Under the pieces are notes generated by a model, which was not told the DNA's origin, ran no database searches, and saw nothing but the letters and a program-made list of their open reading frames with translations. The translations under genes and the position numbers were made by a program. From Methylosinus sp. PW1 (GTDB lineage: Bacteria; Pseudomonadota; Alphaproteobacteria; Rhizobiales; Beijerinckiaceae), in assembly GCF_000745215.1 (NCBI RefSeq), contig NZ_JQNK01000001.1:1-64000 (forward strand): a stretch of 64,000 bases of DNA, given 5' to 3'. Every line of letters starts with the position of its first letter. Within the stretch, counting starts at the first letter, position 1. Shown one piece after another: positions 26,676-34,742 of the stretch.

Positions 26676-27110
26676 ATGTTTGCGGCAATGAGATTGGTTC
26701 TGGATACGAACGCCCTGATCGCAGCACTCCGAAGCCCAAGCGGAGCCTCTGCCGAGCTTCTCGAGCTTGCGCGTCGAGGACAGGTCCATCTCTTGGCCAG
26801 CGCCGCCCTCGCAATCGAATATGAGGCCGTGTGTCTGCGCGACGAACACCGCAAAGCGGCCGGCCTGTCGACGAAAGAGGTCGGTCAGTTTCTCGACGCG
26901 ATCATCGATCTGATCGAACCGGTCGAAATTTGGTTCCTTTGGCGGCCGCAATTGCGAGATCCGGGCGACGAGTTGGTGCTCGAGGCGGCTGTGAATGGGC
27001 GGGCCACGACAATCGTTACGTTCAATTTGCGGGACTTCGGACTTGTGCGAGAGCGCTTTGGGATCGACGTTCTGACGCCGAGAGATACGCTGATGAGGAT
27101 AGTGCAATGA
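26676..27110 (+). CDS. PIN-domain toxin (VapC-like, COG1569 type)
   Basis: 144 residues (a start at ATG 26688 would give MRLVLDTN directly). The PIN fold shows its acidic residues: LVLDTNALIAALRSPSG at the N-terminus, AIEYEAVCLRDEHR in the middle and LRDPGDELVLEAAVNGRA followed by IVTFNLRDFG near the end. PIN toxins are Mg2+-dependent RNases. The stop codon overlaps the start of the following antitoxin gene (ATGA, 27107-27110). Toxin-first order is usual for this PIN subgroup. Confidence 0.85.
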   Translation: MFAAMRLVLDTNALIAALRSPSGASAELLELARRGQVHLLASAALAIEYEAVCLRDEHRKAAGLSTKEVGQFLDAIIDLIEPVEIWFLWRPQLRDPGDELVLEAAVNGRATTIVTFNLRDFGLVRERFGIDVLTPRDTLMRIVQ

Positions 27111-27382
27111 AAACCAAAACTGCCGCTTATGCTCTTCGGCTCCCCGCTTCGATGAAGGCGGAAGCCGAAAAGATTGCCGCCGAGGATGGCACGAGCCTCA
27201 ACCAATTCGTTGCTTCGGCGGTGGCCGAAAAGGTTTCGGCGTTACGGACGGCTCGCTATTTCGCGGAAAAGAAAGGCCGGACCGATTGGAGCGCCTTCGA
27301 CCAGATCATGCGCCGCGAGGGCGGCGTTCCGCCGGTTGCGGACGACGAGATTCCTGAAGCTTATCGCGCGGCTCGCAAATAG
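27107..27382 (+). CDS. HicB-like ribbon-helix-helix antitoxin
   Basis: 91 residues. YALRLPASMKAEAEKIAAED is the ribbon strand and first helix, and GTSLNQFVASAVAEKVSALR the second helix of an Arc/MetJ-type DNA-binding domain. The C-terminal tail (TDWSAFDQIMRREGGVPPVA) would wrap the toxin. It neutralises the PIN protein encoded just upstream and probably represses the operon through the repeat at 26618-26639. Confidence 0.8.
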   Translation: MKTKTAAYALRLPASMKAEAEKIAAEDGTSLNQFVASAVAEKVSALRTARYFAEKKGRTDWSAFDQIMRREGGVPPVADDEIPEAYRAARK

Positions 27383-27418
27383 TCCGTTGCTGATTTCGTC
27401 GGAAGGAGACCAGGGCGA

Positions 27419-28333
27419 ATGCCCCTGATCGGCTACGCCCGCGTCTCGACCGAGGATCAGGTCACGGACGCCCAGACCGATGTGCTGAAGGCGGCCGGCT
27501 GCGTCGAGATTTTTCGCGAGCATATGTCGGGAGCGAAAGCCTCGCGGCCGGAACTGGCCAAGGCCCTTTCGCGCGTGCGCCGCGGCGACGTGCTGGTCGT
27601 CGCGCGGCTCGACCGCTTGGCCCGCTCGCTTTCGCATCTCTTGTCCGTGATCGCCGAGCTCGACGCCAAAGGCGCGCATTTCAAATCGCTCGCCGATCCC
27701 ATCGACACGACGACCCCGCAAGGCCGGTTCGCCTTGCAGGTTCTCGGCGCCGTGGCCGAGTTGGAGCGCGCTTTGATCCGGGAGCGCACCAAGGACGGCC
27801 TGCGCGCCGCCAAGAAGCGCGGCCGCATCGGCGGCAATCCGAAGCTCCGCGCCGGAGACCCCGACGCCATCCAGCGCATCGTCGACGCCAAGGCGGCGAA
27901 CTATTTCGAGCGCGTCAATCGAACGGCCGAACATTGGCTGCCGGTCGTCCGGCAAATGCGCCCGGATCACCGCTGGCAGGATGTCGTGCGCGTGCTCAAC
28001 GCCAAGCGTGATGGCGTCAGCGGCGCTCCCCTGCCCCAATGGACCGTCGAGCGCCTGAAGCGCGCGGTCAAATGTTTCGTCGCCGAGGGTTTGATCGAGC
28101 CCCGCCTCCTTCATCAGGCCGCCAGCCGCAAGGTCAGCAGTGAGCGCCTCGTCACGCTCGTCGCCGGGATCAAACGGGCCAATCCCGATCTGACGCTCGC
28201 GCAAATCGGCGCGCAGCTCGAAGCCATGTATGAGCGTACGCCGCGTGGCGGAACGCGCTGGGCGCCCTCCTCCGTCAAAAGCCTGCTCGACCGCGCCGAA
28301 AAGCTCCGGCTGCTCAGCGCCGAAACACTGTGA
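27419..28333 (+). CDS. Serine recombinase (resolvase family)
   Basis: 304 residues from ATG 27419 with GGAAGGAG upstream. LIGYARVSTEDQVTDAQTD carries the catalytic Ser, and VVARLDRLARSLSHLLSVI and ALIRERTKDGLRAAKKRGR are the resolvase core motifs with catalytic Arg residues and helix E. The C-terminal part is longer than a simple resolvase and contains DNA-binding helices (ERLVTLVAGIKRANPDLTLA, SSVKSLLDRAEKLRLL). It converges with repC, 41 bp apart, and probably resolves plasmid multimers or a former transposon. Confidence 0.88.
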   Translation: MPLIGYARVSTEDQVTDAQTDVLKAAGCVEIFREHMSGAKASRPELAKALSRVRRGDVLVVARLDRLARSLSHLLSVIAELDAKGAHFKSLADPIDTTTPQGRFALQVLGAVAELERALIRERTKDGLRAAKKRGRIGGNPKLRAGDPDAIQRIVDAKAANYFERVNRTAEHWLPVVRQMRPDHRWQDVVRVLNAKRDGVSGAPLPQWTVERLKRAVKCFVAEGLIEPRLLHQAASRKVSSERLVTLVAGIKRANPDLTLAQIGAQLEAMYERTPRGGTRWAPSSVKSLLDRAEKLRLLSAETL

Positions 28334-28374
28334 TCGAGCGGATTGCCGAGGCGCGTCCGAAAACACACCTCGCG

Positions 28375-29709
28375 TCACCCCGTTCTCTTGCGCTCTCGCG
28401 CCGCCTTCCCAGCCTTGCCGCGCAACAGGGCCATCAGCACCGGCCCGAGCGAGAACTCCCCGGCCCTCGCCTTTTCAGTCAGAACGCGGAGATAACCGCC
28501 AGCGCTCTTGATTTCATCGCCGCGTTGCAGGATCGCGGCGATGACGATCGAAGCATTCTGCTCGCCCAAGACGTCCAACGCCTGCGACCAGGCGTCTGGC
28601 GAAACGCCAAGCGCCGAGCGCACCGTCGCTGCGGCTGCAGCCAAGTCTCGCCATGAGGAAATCTCGCCACCCGGACCGTAATCGACGATATCTGGACAGG
28701 CCTCCAGCACCATGCCGAGCGGATAGGCTCGAAACGCTGGCTTGGGATCGATAGTCCGAGAGCCATCCGGGGAGGTTTCTGGCGCTCGAACGATCGGCTC
28801 CCTGCCCTCTTCGAGATTTGGCTGCGATGGATCGGCCCTGCCTTCTTGAAGGCTAGGTTCAAGATCAGAAATGTTTGTGGTTTGATTCTGTATGTGACGC
28901 TCAGTTTGAGACTCATTGCCGCTCATTTTCTGAGCTTTTATGTGAATTTCTAGTAGCTTGTGGATTTCGGCGGCCAGCTCCGCCAGCTCGCCGGCCAGAG
29001 CCTCCAGATCGGCGCGGGAAAGTCCCCGCCCATAGCGCCCCGAGAGCGCCGCATAGCGCTGATGCGCGCCGTCCCAGTCGCCGGAAACGCTCTCCCCCAA
29101 TCCCGTCTCGATCATTTTGACGATGTCGCGTCGGGTGAGCGTGATTTTTTCTCGCAGCAGCGCGATCGCCCGGTTCTCGGCCCGCACCTCCTCGGCGAGA
29201 TTCTCGATTTCTTCAGCGCGCGCGACGAGCGGCGCGAGGTCGAAGCCGAAAGCGTCCTCTATGGCTCCCCCCTGCCCTTTCCGGGCGAAGCGTTTGCCGT
29301 TCGGAGAATCACGGCGGATGATCAGTCCGGCGTCGACGAGGCAGGCGAGATGCCGCCGCAGCGTCGCCGGCGCCATGCCATGAGCGCGGATCGAGAGTTC
29401 CTTGTTCGAGGGAAACACGACGATGCCGGCGCCGGCCGAGCCCGCCTCGGCGGACATCGAATCGATCTCCGGCAGACTGAGCGCTGTCTCCTGGTGAAAG
29501 CTCAGCAGCGCGTGCAATACGGATAGCGCGCGCTCGGTGACGCCGAGCGGCTCCTTGGCTTCGGTGAGCGCGCGAAACAGCCGCCATTTGTGCACGACGG
29601 TTTCGGACGCGCCCTGCTTTGCGGCGAAATTTTCGGTCGCGGTCTGGCTCGCCATCATGGCGAGCGACAACGGCCGCCGCCCGAAGGGCGTCGTTGGACG
29701 TGTCTGCAT
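28375..29709 (-). CDS. repC: Replication initiator RepC
   Basis: 444 residues from ATG 29709. The N-terminal part is typical of RepC: RPTTPFGRRPLSLAMMASQT, the winged-helix region (FRALTEAKEPLGVTERALSV, LHALLSFHQETALSLPEIDS) and MAPATLRRHLACLVDAGLII with RRDSPNGKRFARKGQGGAIE. The C-terminal domain (SWRDLAAAAATVRSALGVSP, DAWSQALDVLGEQNASIVIA) ends LLRGKAGKAARERKRTG. RepC starts replication at an origin inside its own gene. Its expression is held down by the antisense RNA encoded on the other strand at 29803-29851. Confidence 0.93.
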   Translation of the reverse strand: MQTRPTTPFGRRPLSLAMMASQTATENFAAKQGASETVVHKWRLFRALTEAKEPLGVTERALSVLHALLSFHQETALSLPEIDSMSAEAGSAGAGIVVFPSNKELSIRAHGMAPATLRRHLACLVDAGLIIRRDSPNGKRFARKGQGGAIEDAFGFDLAPLVARAEEIENLAEEVRAENRAIALLREKITLTRRDIVKMIETGLGESVSGDWDGAHQRYAALSGRYGRGLSRADLEALAGELAELAAEIHKLLEIHIKAQKMSGNESQTERHIQNQTTNISDLEPSLQEGRADPSQPNLEEGREPIVRAPETSPDGSRTIDPKPAFRAYPLGMVLEACPDIVDYGPGGEISSWRDLAAAAATVRSALGVSPDAWSQALDVLGEQNASIVIAAILQRGDEIKSAGGYLRVLTEKARAGEFSLGPVLMALLRGKAGKAARERKRTG

Positions 29710-29767
29710 GATCCTTTGCCTCGTTCAGGCAAAAGAAATCCGCTCGCCGATATGGGCGCCAAAATGC

Positions 29768-29796
29768 TTGACAGCGATTCGCGGAAGTGTGATTCT
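29768..29796 (+). promoter_or_regulatory. Promoter of the repABC antisense RNA
   Basis: TTGACA (29768-29773) and GATTCT (29791-29796) are separated by 17 bp, a good sigma-70 type arrangement. The predicted start is near 29803, pointing against repC transcription. Confidence 0.7.
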
Positions 29797-29802
29797 CGGA
29801 GT

Positions 29803-29851
29803 GCTTAAATCAGAGAAAGGCTTCCGGGCGGCGACGTTCGGGGGCTTTTTT
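29803..29851 (+). ncRNA. Counter-transcribed RNA (incompatibility RNA) of repABC
   Basis: A short transcript of about 50 nt lies in the repB-repC gap opposite to repC. It ends in a G/C-rich hairpin (GCTTCCGGG pairing with TTCGGGGGC, two G-U pairs) followed by TTTTTTCTTTT, an intrinsic terminator. Position, size and strand agree with the antisense RNAs that control RepC translation and incompatibility in repABC plasmids. The exact 5' end is inferred from the promoter. Confidence 0.78.
29820..29851 (+). terminator. Intrinsic terminator of the antisense RNA
   Basis: Stem 29820-29828 pairs with 29837-29845, loop of about 8 nt, followed by six T (29846-29851). Confidence 0.72.
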
Positions 29852-29862
29852 CTTTTGCGGGG

Positions 29863-30858
29863 TCAATCTCCTGCTTCACTTGTGATCTTCGTCTCCTTGA
29901 ACGCCCGGTAGAGTGCGTCGAGATTAGACGAGATATATCGGCCGAACTCACTCGCTTCTTTCGATTTGAGCGAGAGGCTGAAGCTGCTTCCGTTATTCCG
30001 GTAGCTTGCAGACACGGCCTTGCTTTCAGATTCCCAGCATGCCGGGTCGATCCTCCCGCGCGCAGACTTCCGTGGCTTGCGTCCGAGCGCCTGCAGTTGT
30101 GCGAGCAAAAAATTGAACCGCTCCATTGCGCCTTTGGAACGGAATTCGTCTGACGCCACGACGACAATCGCCGCCTCCGCGGCCTTCGGCGACTTCACCT
30201 GCTTCTTGAGTTCTTCCCACCGGTCACGGCCAATGGCTTTGGCCGCGCCGATTGCTTCGATCACGGGCACCGGAACCGTCTCCGCCACAGAAAGCATCCT
30301 CGACAGCAAGCTGTCGTCGATTGTCAGTGCGGATTTGATGGTCTCCTTCCGCTGCCCCATGTCGAGGAGCTTCTTGGCGAACAGCGCCTTTTCAATGAAA
30401 GACAAATTTGCTCGGGCCGTGTTCTCCTGACCTTGCGCTATGATATGCGCAATATCCTCTAGGTTCTTGATCACCGCGCGAACAGGAATACCCAGCTCTT
30501 TAGCGACGCGCGCGCGACGGTGGCCAAACACGATCATGAAGCGACCCTTGCTCTGCGGATGGGGTCTCACAAGAATCGGCGTCGATTGTCCGTGCTCCCT
30601 GATCGCCTCGCGTAGATCGGCGAAATCCGTATCATCGTCTTCGATGCGATCCGCGACAAAAGAGCGATCCAGAACTGAGACATCAAGTTCGACGACTGTC
30701 TCCCCCGCCAGCATTTTCTTCGCGTTCTCGGCCATCTCATCGATCGAAAGCATCATCGAGCGAGACGCTCCGCGAAGCGCATAATCATGCCGCGCGGCAA
30801 CATCGGCCTTTGACGTCTCCGTCCCCGTGATAGTCGCCAAGAGGTTCTTACGGGCCAT
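29863..30858 (-). CDS. repB: Plasmid partition protein RepB (ParB family)
   Basis: 331 residues. The N-terminal ParB/Srx domain contains LREAIREHGQSTPILVRPHP, FMIVFGHRRARVAKELGIPV (GHRR nucleotide-binding box) and AQGQENTARANLSFIEKALF, followed by a helix-turn-helix (KETIKSALTIDDSLLSRMLS). RepB binds parS sites and works with RepA in segregation. It starts 78 bp after the repA stop and shares the operon with repA and repC. Confidence 0.93.
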   Translation of the reverse strand: MARKNLLATITGTETSKADVAARHDYALRGASRSMMLSIDEMAENAKKMLAGETVVELDVSVLDRSFVADRIEDDDTDFADLREAIREHGQSTPILVRPHPQSKGRFMIVFGHRRARVAKELGIPVRAVIKNLEDIAHIIAQGQENTARANLSFIEKALFAKKLLDMGQRKETIKSALTIDDSLLSRMLSVAETVPVPVIEAIGAAKAIGRDRWEELKKQVKSPKAAEAAIVVVASDEFRSKGAMERFNFLLAQLQALGRKPRKSARGRIDPACWESESKAVSASYRNNGSSFSLSLKSKEASEFGRYISSNLDALYRAFKETKITSEAGD

Positions 30859-30911
30859 ATCAGGCTCCTCTCCCTTGCGCTAATCTCTTGAGGAATTTAG
30901 CGGTTCGGCAA

Positions 30912-30930
30912 TTCTGCACGGCTGTCAAAA
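30912..30930 (+). repeat. 19-bp direct repeat in the repA-repB gap, possible parS
   Basis: TTCTGCACGGCTGTCAAAA occurs here and exactly again at 32333-32351 upstream of repA. The right half (CTGTCAAAA) and left half are a degenerate palindrome similar in layout to repABC parS sites. Only these two copies were found. Confidence 0.55.
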
Positions 30931-30936
30931 TGACGA

Positions 30937-32148
30937 TCATTTCCGTCCCCACGCTTGATGGACGAGAGCCGTGATCTCCTCATTGACTGCATTCAACGCC
31001 TCCAATGCGCGGTCATACGTTGCGCGCGTGAATTGGGCGCGCTCGACCTCGTACAGCGTCTGATTGGTGATCCCCGCGTCCGAAATAGCGGTCGATTTCA
31101 CCATCGGGTTTTTGAGCATCTGCTTAGGAAACAAAGATTGCATGAAGCCAACCATTTGAGCCTGCGGGCCATCGGTCGGCTCATAGCGTGTTACGAGATA
31201 GCGAAACCATTTGAGGCGAACCTCAGCTCCGGCTCCGCTGATCGACTGAAGAACGCCGCCTAGCATCAGCAAGAATTGGCTCATCGACATCACGTCCAGC
31301 ATCTGAGGATGGATGGTGATGAGAACGGCGGTGGAAGCCGCCAAAGCGGTCAAGGTGAGATAGCCGAGCTGCGGAGGGCAATCGATCACCACGACGTCAT
31401 AATCGTGATCGAGCTCCTTCAAAGCGTCGGTGATCCGAGTGAAGAACATCCGCCCCTCTGCCGACGATTTGTCCGAAGCGGCGAGAGGCGTTTCATATTC
31501 GTATTCCTGCAGTTCTAAATTCGCAGGAACGATGTCGAGCCCAGGGAAATTGGTACGCCGAACGACCTCGGAAATTGGCTTCTTCGAGCCATCGTAACGT
31601 AGGGCCTCGTAGAGTGAAGGATTACGATCGAGCTCTGGCTGAATACCGTGAAGCGCAGATAGGGAGGCCTGTGGATCGAGGTCAATTGCGAGCACGCGAT
31701 GGCCGGTGAGAGCGAGGTGCTGGGCCAGATGAGCCGCCGTAGTGGTCTTTCCACTGCCGCCTTTGAAATTGACGACGGCGATGACCTGGAGCTGTTCCCC
31801 CCCACGTCGATGCGGCACATATTTTTTGTAATCCGCCCGTCCGTGACGATCGAGATAGTGCCGCAACTCTAACATTTGCTCGGCCGTGTAGCTCCTACGT
31901 CCGGACACCGAGGTGGTGGGAGTAGGGCCCTTGCCTTCGAGATGAAGCTTCTTGATGTTAGATGACGTCACGCCCAGAAAATATGCGGTCTCCGCCAAGG
32001 AGAAGGAGCGAAGGTTCTTAATGGCGTCGGGCGGATAATGCTCCAACCGGAGCATGTTTAGCTTATCCGAGATCAATTCTCCTTGTTGGAGAATAGTCTC
32101 GTAGAAGCTGAAATCGCCCGTCTCGTCGATAGCTGTCGTCACATTCAT
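30937..32148 (-). CDS. repA: Plasmid partition ATPase RepA (ParA family)
   Basis: 403 residues from ATG 32148; a TTG at 32157 is less likely. An N-terminal MerR-like DNA-binding region (YFLGVTSSNIKKLHLEGKGP) precedes the deviant Walker A loop VVNFKGGSGKTTTAAHLAQH, the VLAIDLDPQASLSALHGIQP strand and the VVVIDCPPQLGYLTLTALAA Walker B region. RepA moves plasmids apart with RepB and represses its operon. It is the first gene of repABC, with about 600 bp of non-coding DNA upstream. Confidence 0.94.
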   Translation of the reverse strand: MNVTTAIDETGDFSFYETILQQGELISDKLNMLRLEHYPPDAIKNLRSFSLAETAYFLGVTSSNIKKLHLEGKGPTPTTSVSGRRSYTAEQMLELRHYLDRHGRADYKKYVPHRRGGEQLQVIAVVNFKGGSGKTTTAAHLAQHLALTGHRVLAIDLDPQASLSALHGIQPELDRNPSLYEALRYDGSKKPISEVVRRTNFPGLDIVPANLELQEYEYETPLAASDKSSAEGRMFFTRITDALKELDHDYDVVVIDCPPQLGYLTLTALAASTAVLITIHPQMLDVMSMSQFLLMLGGVLQSISGAGAEVRLKWFRYLVTRYEPTDGPQAQMVGFMQSLFPKQMLKNPMVKSTAISDAGITNQTLYEVERAQFTRATYDRALEALNAVNEEITALVHQAWGRK

Positions 32149-32241
32149 CGGCGCCAATTCCCGAAATAACGCTTTTCCACGCCAAGCTCGCCTACAAGCG
32201 GGAATTAATCCTGATTCTCTTTGCTCCGCAACGGGTTTTTG

Positions 32242-32258
32242 GTTAACGACAGGTTAAC
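32242..32258. promoter_or_regulatory. Paired GTTAAC boxes upstream of repA
   Basis: GTTAAC-gacag-GTTAAC forms a 17-bp palindrome about 95 bp upstream of the repA start. It may be an operator for RepA or another site of the partition system. I cannot tell which. Confidence 0.4.
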
Positions 32259-32332
32259 ATCGCAGACTACCCCAGCGACGAACCTGCCTCACAGGCTGCG
32301 CTAATTACATGCTTTTACTAGTATTTTAGAGC

Positions 32333-32351
32333 TTCTGCACGGCTGTCAAAA
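32333..32351 (+). repeat. 19-bp direct repeat upstream of repA, possible parS
   Basis: Exact second copy of TTCTGCACGGCTGTCAAAA (see 30912-30930), same orientation. The two copies flank repA. Confidence 0.55.
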
Positions 32352-32741
32352 AGAGAGCGTGGGCATGTCATGCGTTCACCGGAGCAACGAATTGTCGGCG
32401 CGCCACACCCACGCTGACGACGAAACCCTTGCGGCGCGTGATGGCCATGTGGCGAATGAGGCAGCAGCCGGATCGGAGCAGGGGAGGGTGCCGTCATCGT
32501 TCAAGTCGGGGCCCATCGCAGACTTTTTGAACCATCTGTAAGCGCACGTGCATTATCGAGCGATTTCGCGAGCCTCTGAGGTGCAAATTCGGGTTCGAAG
32601 AGCCCGAGAGGCGCCAAAACGAAAAGGCGCACAGACGAGCGTTCCGCGCGGAAAGCCGCCCGATAATTTGGCGGTTGTGCGTTGCGCCTGCCCCTCAGCA
32701 CCCCTCGCATCTCGACAGTTCCGCTCGGCTGACACTGACGG
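32352..32741. other. Non-coding region upstream of the repABC operon
   Basis: No gene with convincing codon use is seen. The part from 32520 to 32740 is rich in short inverted motifs but no clear repeat array. Partition or incompatibility sites of the replicon may extend here. Confidence 0.4.
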
Positions 32742-33125
32742 TCATCCCGAGGCGGATAGGGCGCGGAGCGCGGGTCGACCGTCGGCGTCGAAGTCGAGAC
32801 AGTGATTGATCATCGTGTCCATCGGATCGCCGCCGCGCGTTTCGAGGAAAACGAGGGCCGCTTCGATCAGAGCCCATCCGCGCGCGCGACTTGTCTGGGG
32901 CAGGGCGATCAGTCCCGGATGGATCGGTTCACGGCCGAGTAGGCCGCGAAAATCGCCGATGTTTTCGGTGACGATGACACGATCCTCGGCGATGCAGAAA
33001 TCTTTTACTGTGTGGTCGAGCTGACCGCGTCGGCCGACATGAAGCGGGTGAATTGCATCATGGCCGAGATGGGCGAGCTCGATGGCGAAACTCGGCGACA
33101 GACACTCGTCGATGAACAATCGCAT
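32742..33125 (-). CDS. DUF5615 PIN-like toxin
   Basis: 127 residues. MRLFIDECLSPSFAIELAHL carries the first acidic residue of the PIN-like fold, HVGRRGQLDHTVKDFCIAED the second region and RVIVTENIGDFRGLLGREPI the third (normally TxNxxDF). This fits DUF5615 proteins, the toxin partners of DUF433 antitoxins and presumed RNases. It follows the DUF433 gene with a 4-bp gap on the minus strand. Confidence 0.86.
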   Translation of the reverse strand: MRLFIDECLSPSFAIELAHLGHDAIHPLHVGRRGQLDHTVKDFCIAEDRVIVTENIGDFRGLLGREPIHPGLIALPQTSRARGWALIEAALVFLETRGGDPMDTMINHCLDFDADGRPALRALSASG

Positions 33126-33129
33126 TCGA

Positions 33130-33747
33130 TCACGCCGCCGGCCGTCGCGAGACGTTTTGGGGGCGTCCGGAAAGTGGATGCGATCTGGCGAACAGGAGCG
33201 CCGCTTCGAGGGCTTCGCGTGGCAGATCCGGATTTTCGGCGACGATGTCGTCCATGCTGTCGCCGTGTTCGACGCGAGCCTCGATGGAATGCACCGTGAG
33301 GCGCGTGCCTTTAATTACAGGCAGTCCTCCTTTGATGCCCGGGACGCTGTCGATCCAAGTCTCGCGCGCTCTCAGATACCGATCGGTGCGCTCGAGCGCC
33401 TCACCGGCGAGTTCGCCGATATCGGCGGTTACAGATGGCGCGATTTCGACCTGCGCGGTCTTCAGGCGCGATAACTCGTGGCTCTTGAGAGCCTTTATCA
33501 ATTTGCGCTTGCCTGCGATCGTCAGCGTGACGTCACTGGTCAGTCGACGGACCAACGTGGCGTAGGCGACGCTCTCCACGCCGAGGAAGCGGCGCGTGCC
33601 CATCGCCTTGCCGGAGCGCAGGGCGGGAATTTTGCCGGTATGAACCGGCAGGACTTTTTCCTCGATCGCCTTTTCGATGGCCCGTTTGGGTACACCGGCG
33701 AGCTCGGCGACTTCGCGCGGCGTGAGATCGGCTTCCGTGCGGGTCAT
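33130..33747 (-). CDS. DUF433 antitoxin with N-terminal DNA-binding domain
   Basis: 205 residues from ATG 33747 (GAGG upstream); an upstream start at 33822 is less likely. The N-terminus (LTPREVAELAGVPKRAIEKA) is a MerR-like helix-turn-helix. The C-terminal half has the DUF433 signature GIKGGLPVIKGTRLTVHSIE, ARVEHGDSMDDIVAENPDLP and EALEAALLFARSHP. It probably represses the pair and blocks the DUF5615 toxin encoded 4 bp downstream. Confidence 0.86.
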   Translation of the reverse strand: MTRTEADLTPREVAELAGVPKRAIEKAIEEKVLPVHTGKIPALRSGKAMGTRRFLGVESVAYATLVRRLTSDVTLTIAGKRKLIKALKSHELSRLKTAQVEIAPSVTADIGELAGEALERTDRYLRARETWIDSVPGIKGGLPVIKGTRLTVHSIEARVEHGDSMDDIVAENPDLPREALEAALLFARSHPLSGRPQNVSRRPAA

Positions 33748-34076
33748 GCTCGCCTCTAAATCAGTTCCTAATTGGGGACAGGTTATATGATGGAGCGAGA
33801 AAATCCAATGTCGATCCGACACGGCGCTCCCACTCGAACGAGCCAGTGGATTTTTATCGCCCCACAGCTCCGGTAAGATTCAGCTCGAACCGATCGCGTT
33901 TGCGCCGGTGGCGGCGGGTCATCGCGGTCCGATCGACGACGGGGCGCCGCCGCGAGAGCGCATCGCGTCTTGGGCGCAGGCCGGCGACGTCGATCCGGCG
34001 CGCTTGCGGCGCTTGACGCTGTCGCGGCGCTACCCTGGCCGTCGCCCGGCGCGACGAGCGTCTGTGAACGGAGCGG
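33748..34076. other. Intergenic region, no clear gene
   Basis: High-GC stretch between the divergent DUF433 gene and the next plus-strand frame. Open frames on both strands are present but I see no recognisable motif. It may contain a degenerate gene. Confidence 0.35.
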
Positions 34077-34742
34077 ATGCTGGCGGAGCGCTACGCCTGC
34101 CCCGAGCATCACGGATTGTTGTCGAATCACGGCCATACTTGCAACGGGCCGCGTCATGTCGGTTTTCGCCTGCGTGACGGGTGCGCGCGGCTCGTCTGCG
34201 GTCACTGCGAGCAGGAGTTCGCCGAACGATCGGCGCGGGAGGAGGAGGGCGCTCTCGTCGACGCGCCCCCTTCGTTCCAGGGTCGGATCAGCGCGATCGT
34301 GAACGGCGCACCGGAGGGCCGATCGCGGCACGACCCGGCCCTAGCGACGCTCTGGGCGCCCCTCGACGTTCTGGGGACCGCGCGGCCGGTTCTGTCGCTG
34401 CGCAGCGACAGCGGGTGGCGATGCCCGAGCGACGCCCGGAACGTCATCGGCTCCCCCGATCCGCTCGGACGCGCCGGAAACGACGCCGATCGCCCGGAAA
34501 TCCGGGGCCGCGCATTCATGTCCGATAAACCAACCTTATCGGACATCGAAAAGGAACCGACAGGTGCGGCGCTTACGACACGAACGCGCGTGACAAAGCG
34601 CCGCCATCGGTTGCGATTGCGCCATGCGCCGATTCGACTCCGAACCGCTCATCGCGGCCGATGCGACCGCCGTCGCCGCGGAAAAATCCCCGCGGAGATC
34701 GACGCGCCCTCGCTCTTCTGCTGCGTCGACGAACCCATCTAA
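34077..34742 (+). CDS. Possible zinc-binding protein, uncertain
   Basis: A 221-residue frame with GC-rich third positions. The start YACPEHHGLLSNHGHTC and RLRDGCARLVCGHCEQEF contain Cys/His pairs that could bind zinc. No known family is recognised. It overlaps the DUF1403 gene by 118 bp and runs through the inverted repeat at 34518-34546, so at least its 3' part is doubtful. It may be a shortened or non-coding frame. Confidence 0.3.
   Translation: MLAERYACPEHHGLLSNHGHTCNGPRHVGFRLRDGCARLVCGHCEQEFAERSAREEEGALVDAPPSFQGRISAIVNGAPEGRSRHDPALATLWAPLDVLGTARPVLSLRSDSGWRCPSDARNVIGSPDPLGRAGNDADRPEIRGRAFMSDKPTLSDIEKEPTGAALTTRTRVTKRRHRLRLRHAPIRLRTAHRGRCDRRRRGKIPAEIDAPSLFCCVDEPI
34518..34546. repeat. Inverted repeat with 11-bp arms, recombinase-site-like
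   Basis: ATGTCCGATAA and TTATCGGACAT are perfect arms around a 7-bp spacer ACCAACC. No T run follows. Two 11-bp arms around a 6-8 bp spacer are the layout of tyrosine-recombinase crossover sites. Confidence 0.6.

Noticed and set aside
32359..32541. Short plus-strand frame upstream of repA
   Set aside because: It overlaps the probable control region of repABC, has no ribosome site and no similarity known to me.
33783..34546. Minus-strand frames upstream of DUF1403
   Set aside because: No motif, start site or family match; probably antisense shadows of a GC-rich stretch.
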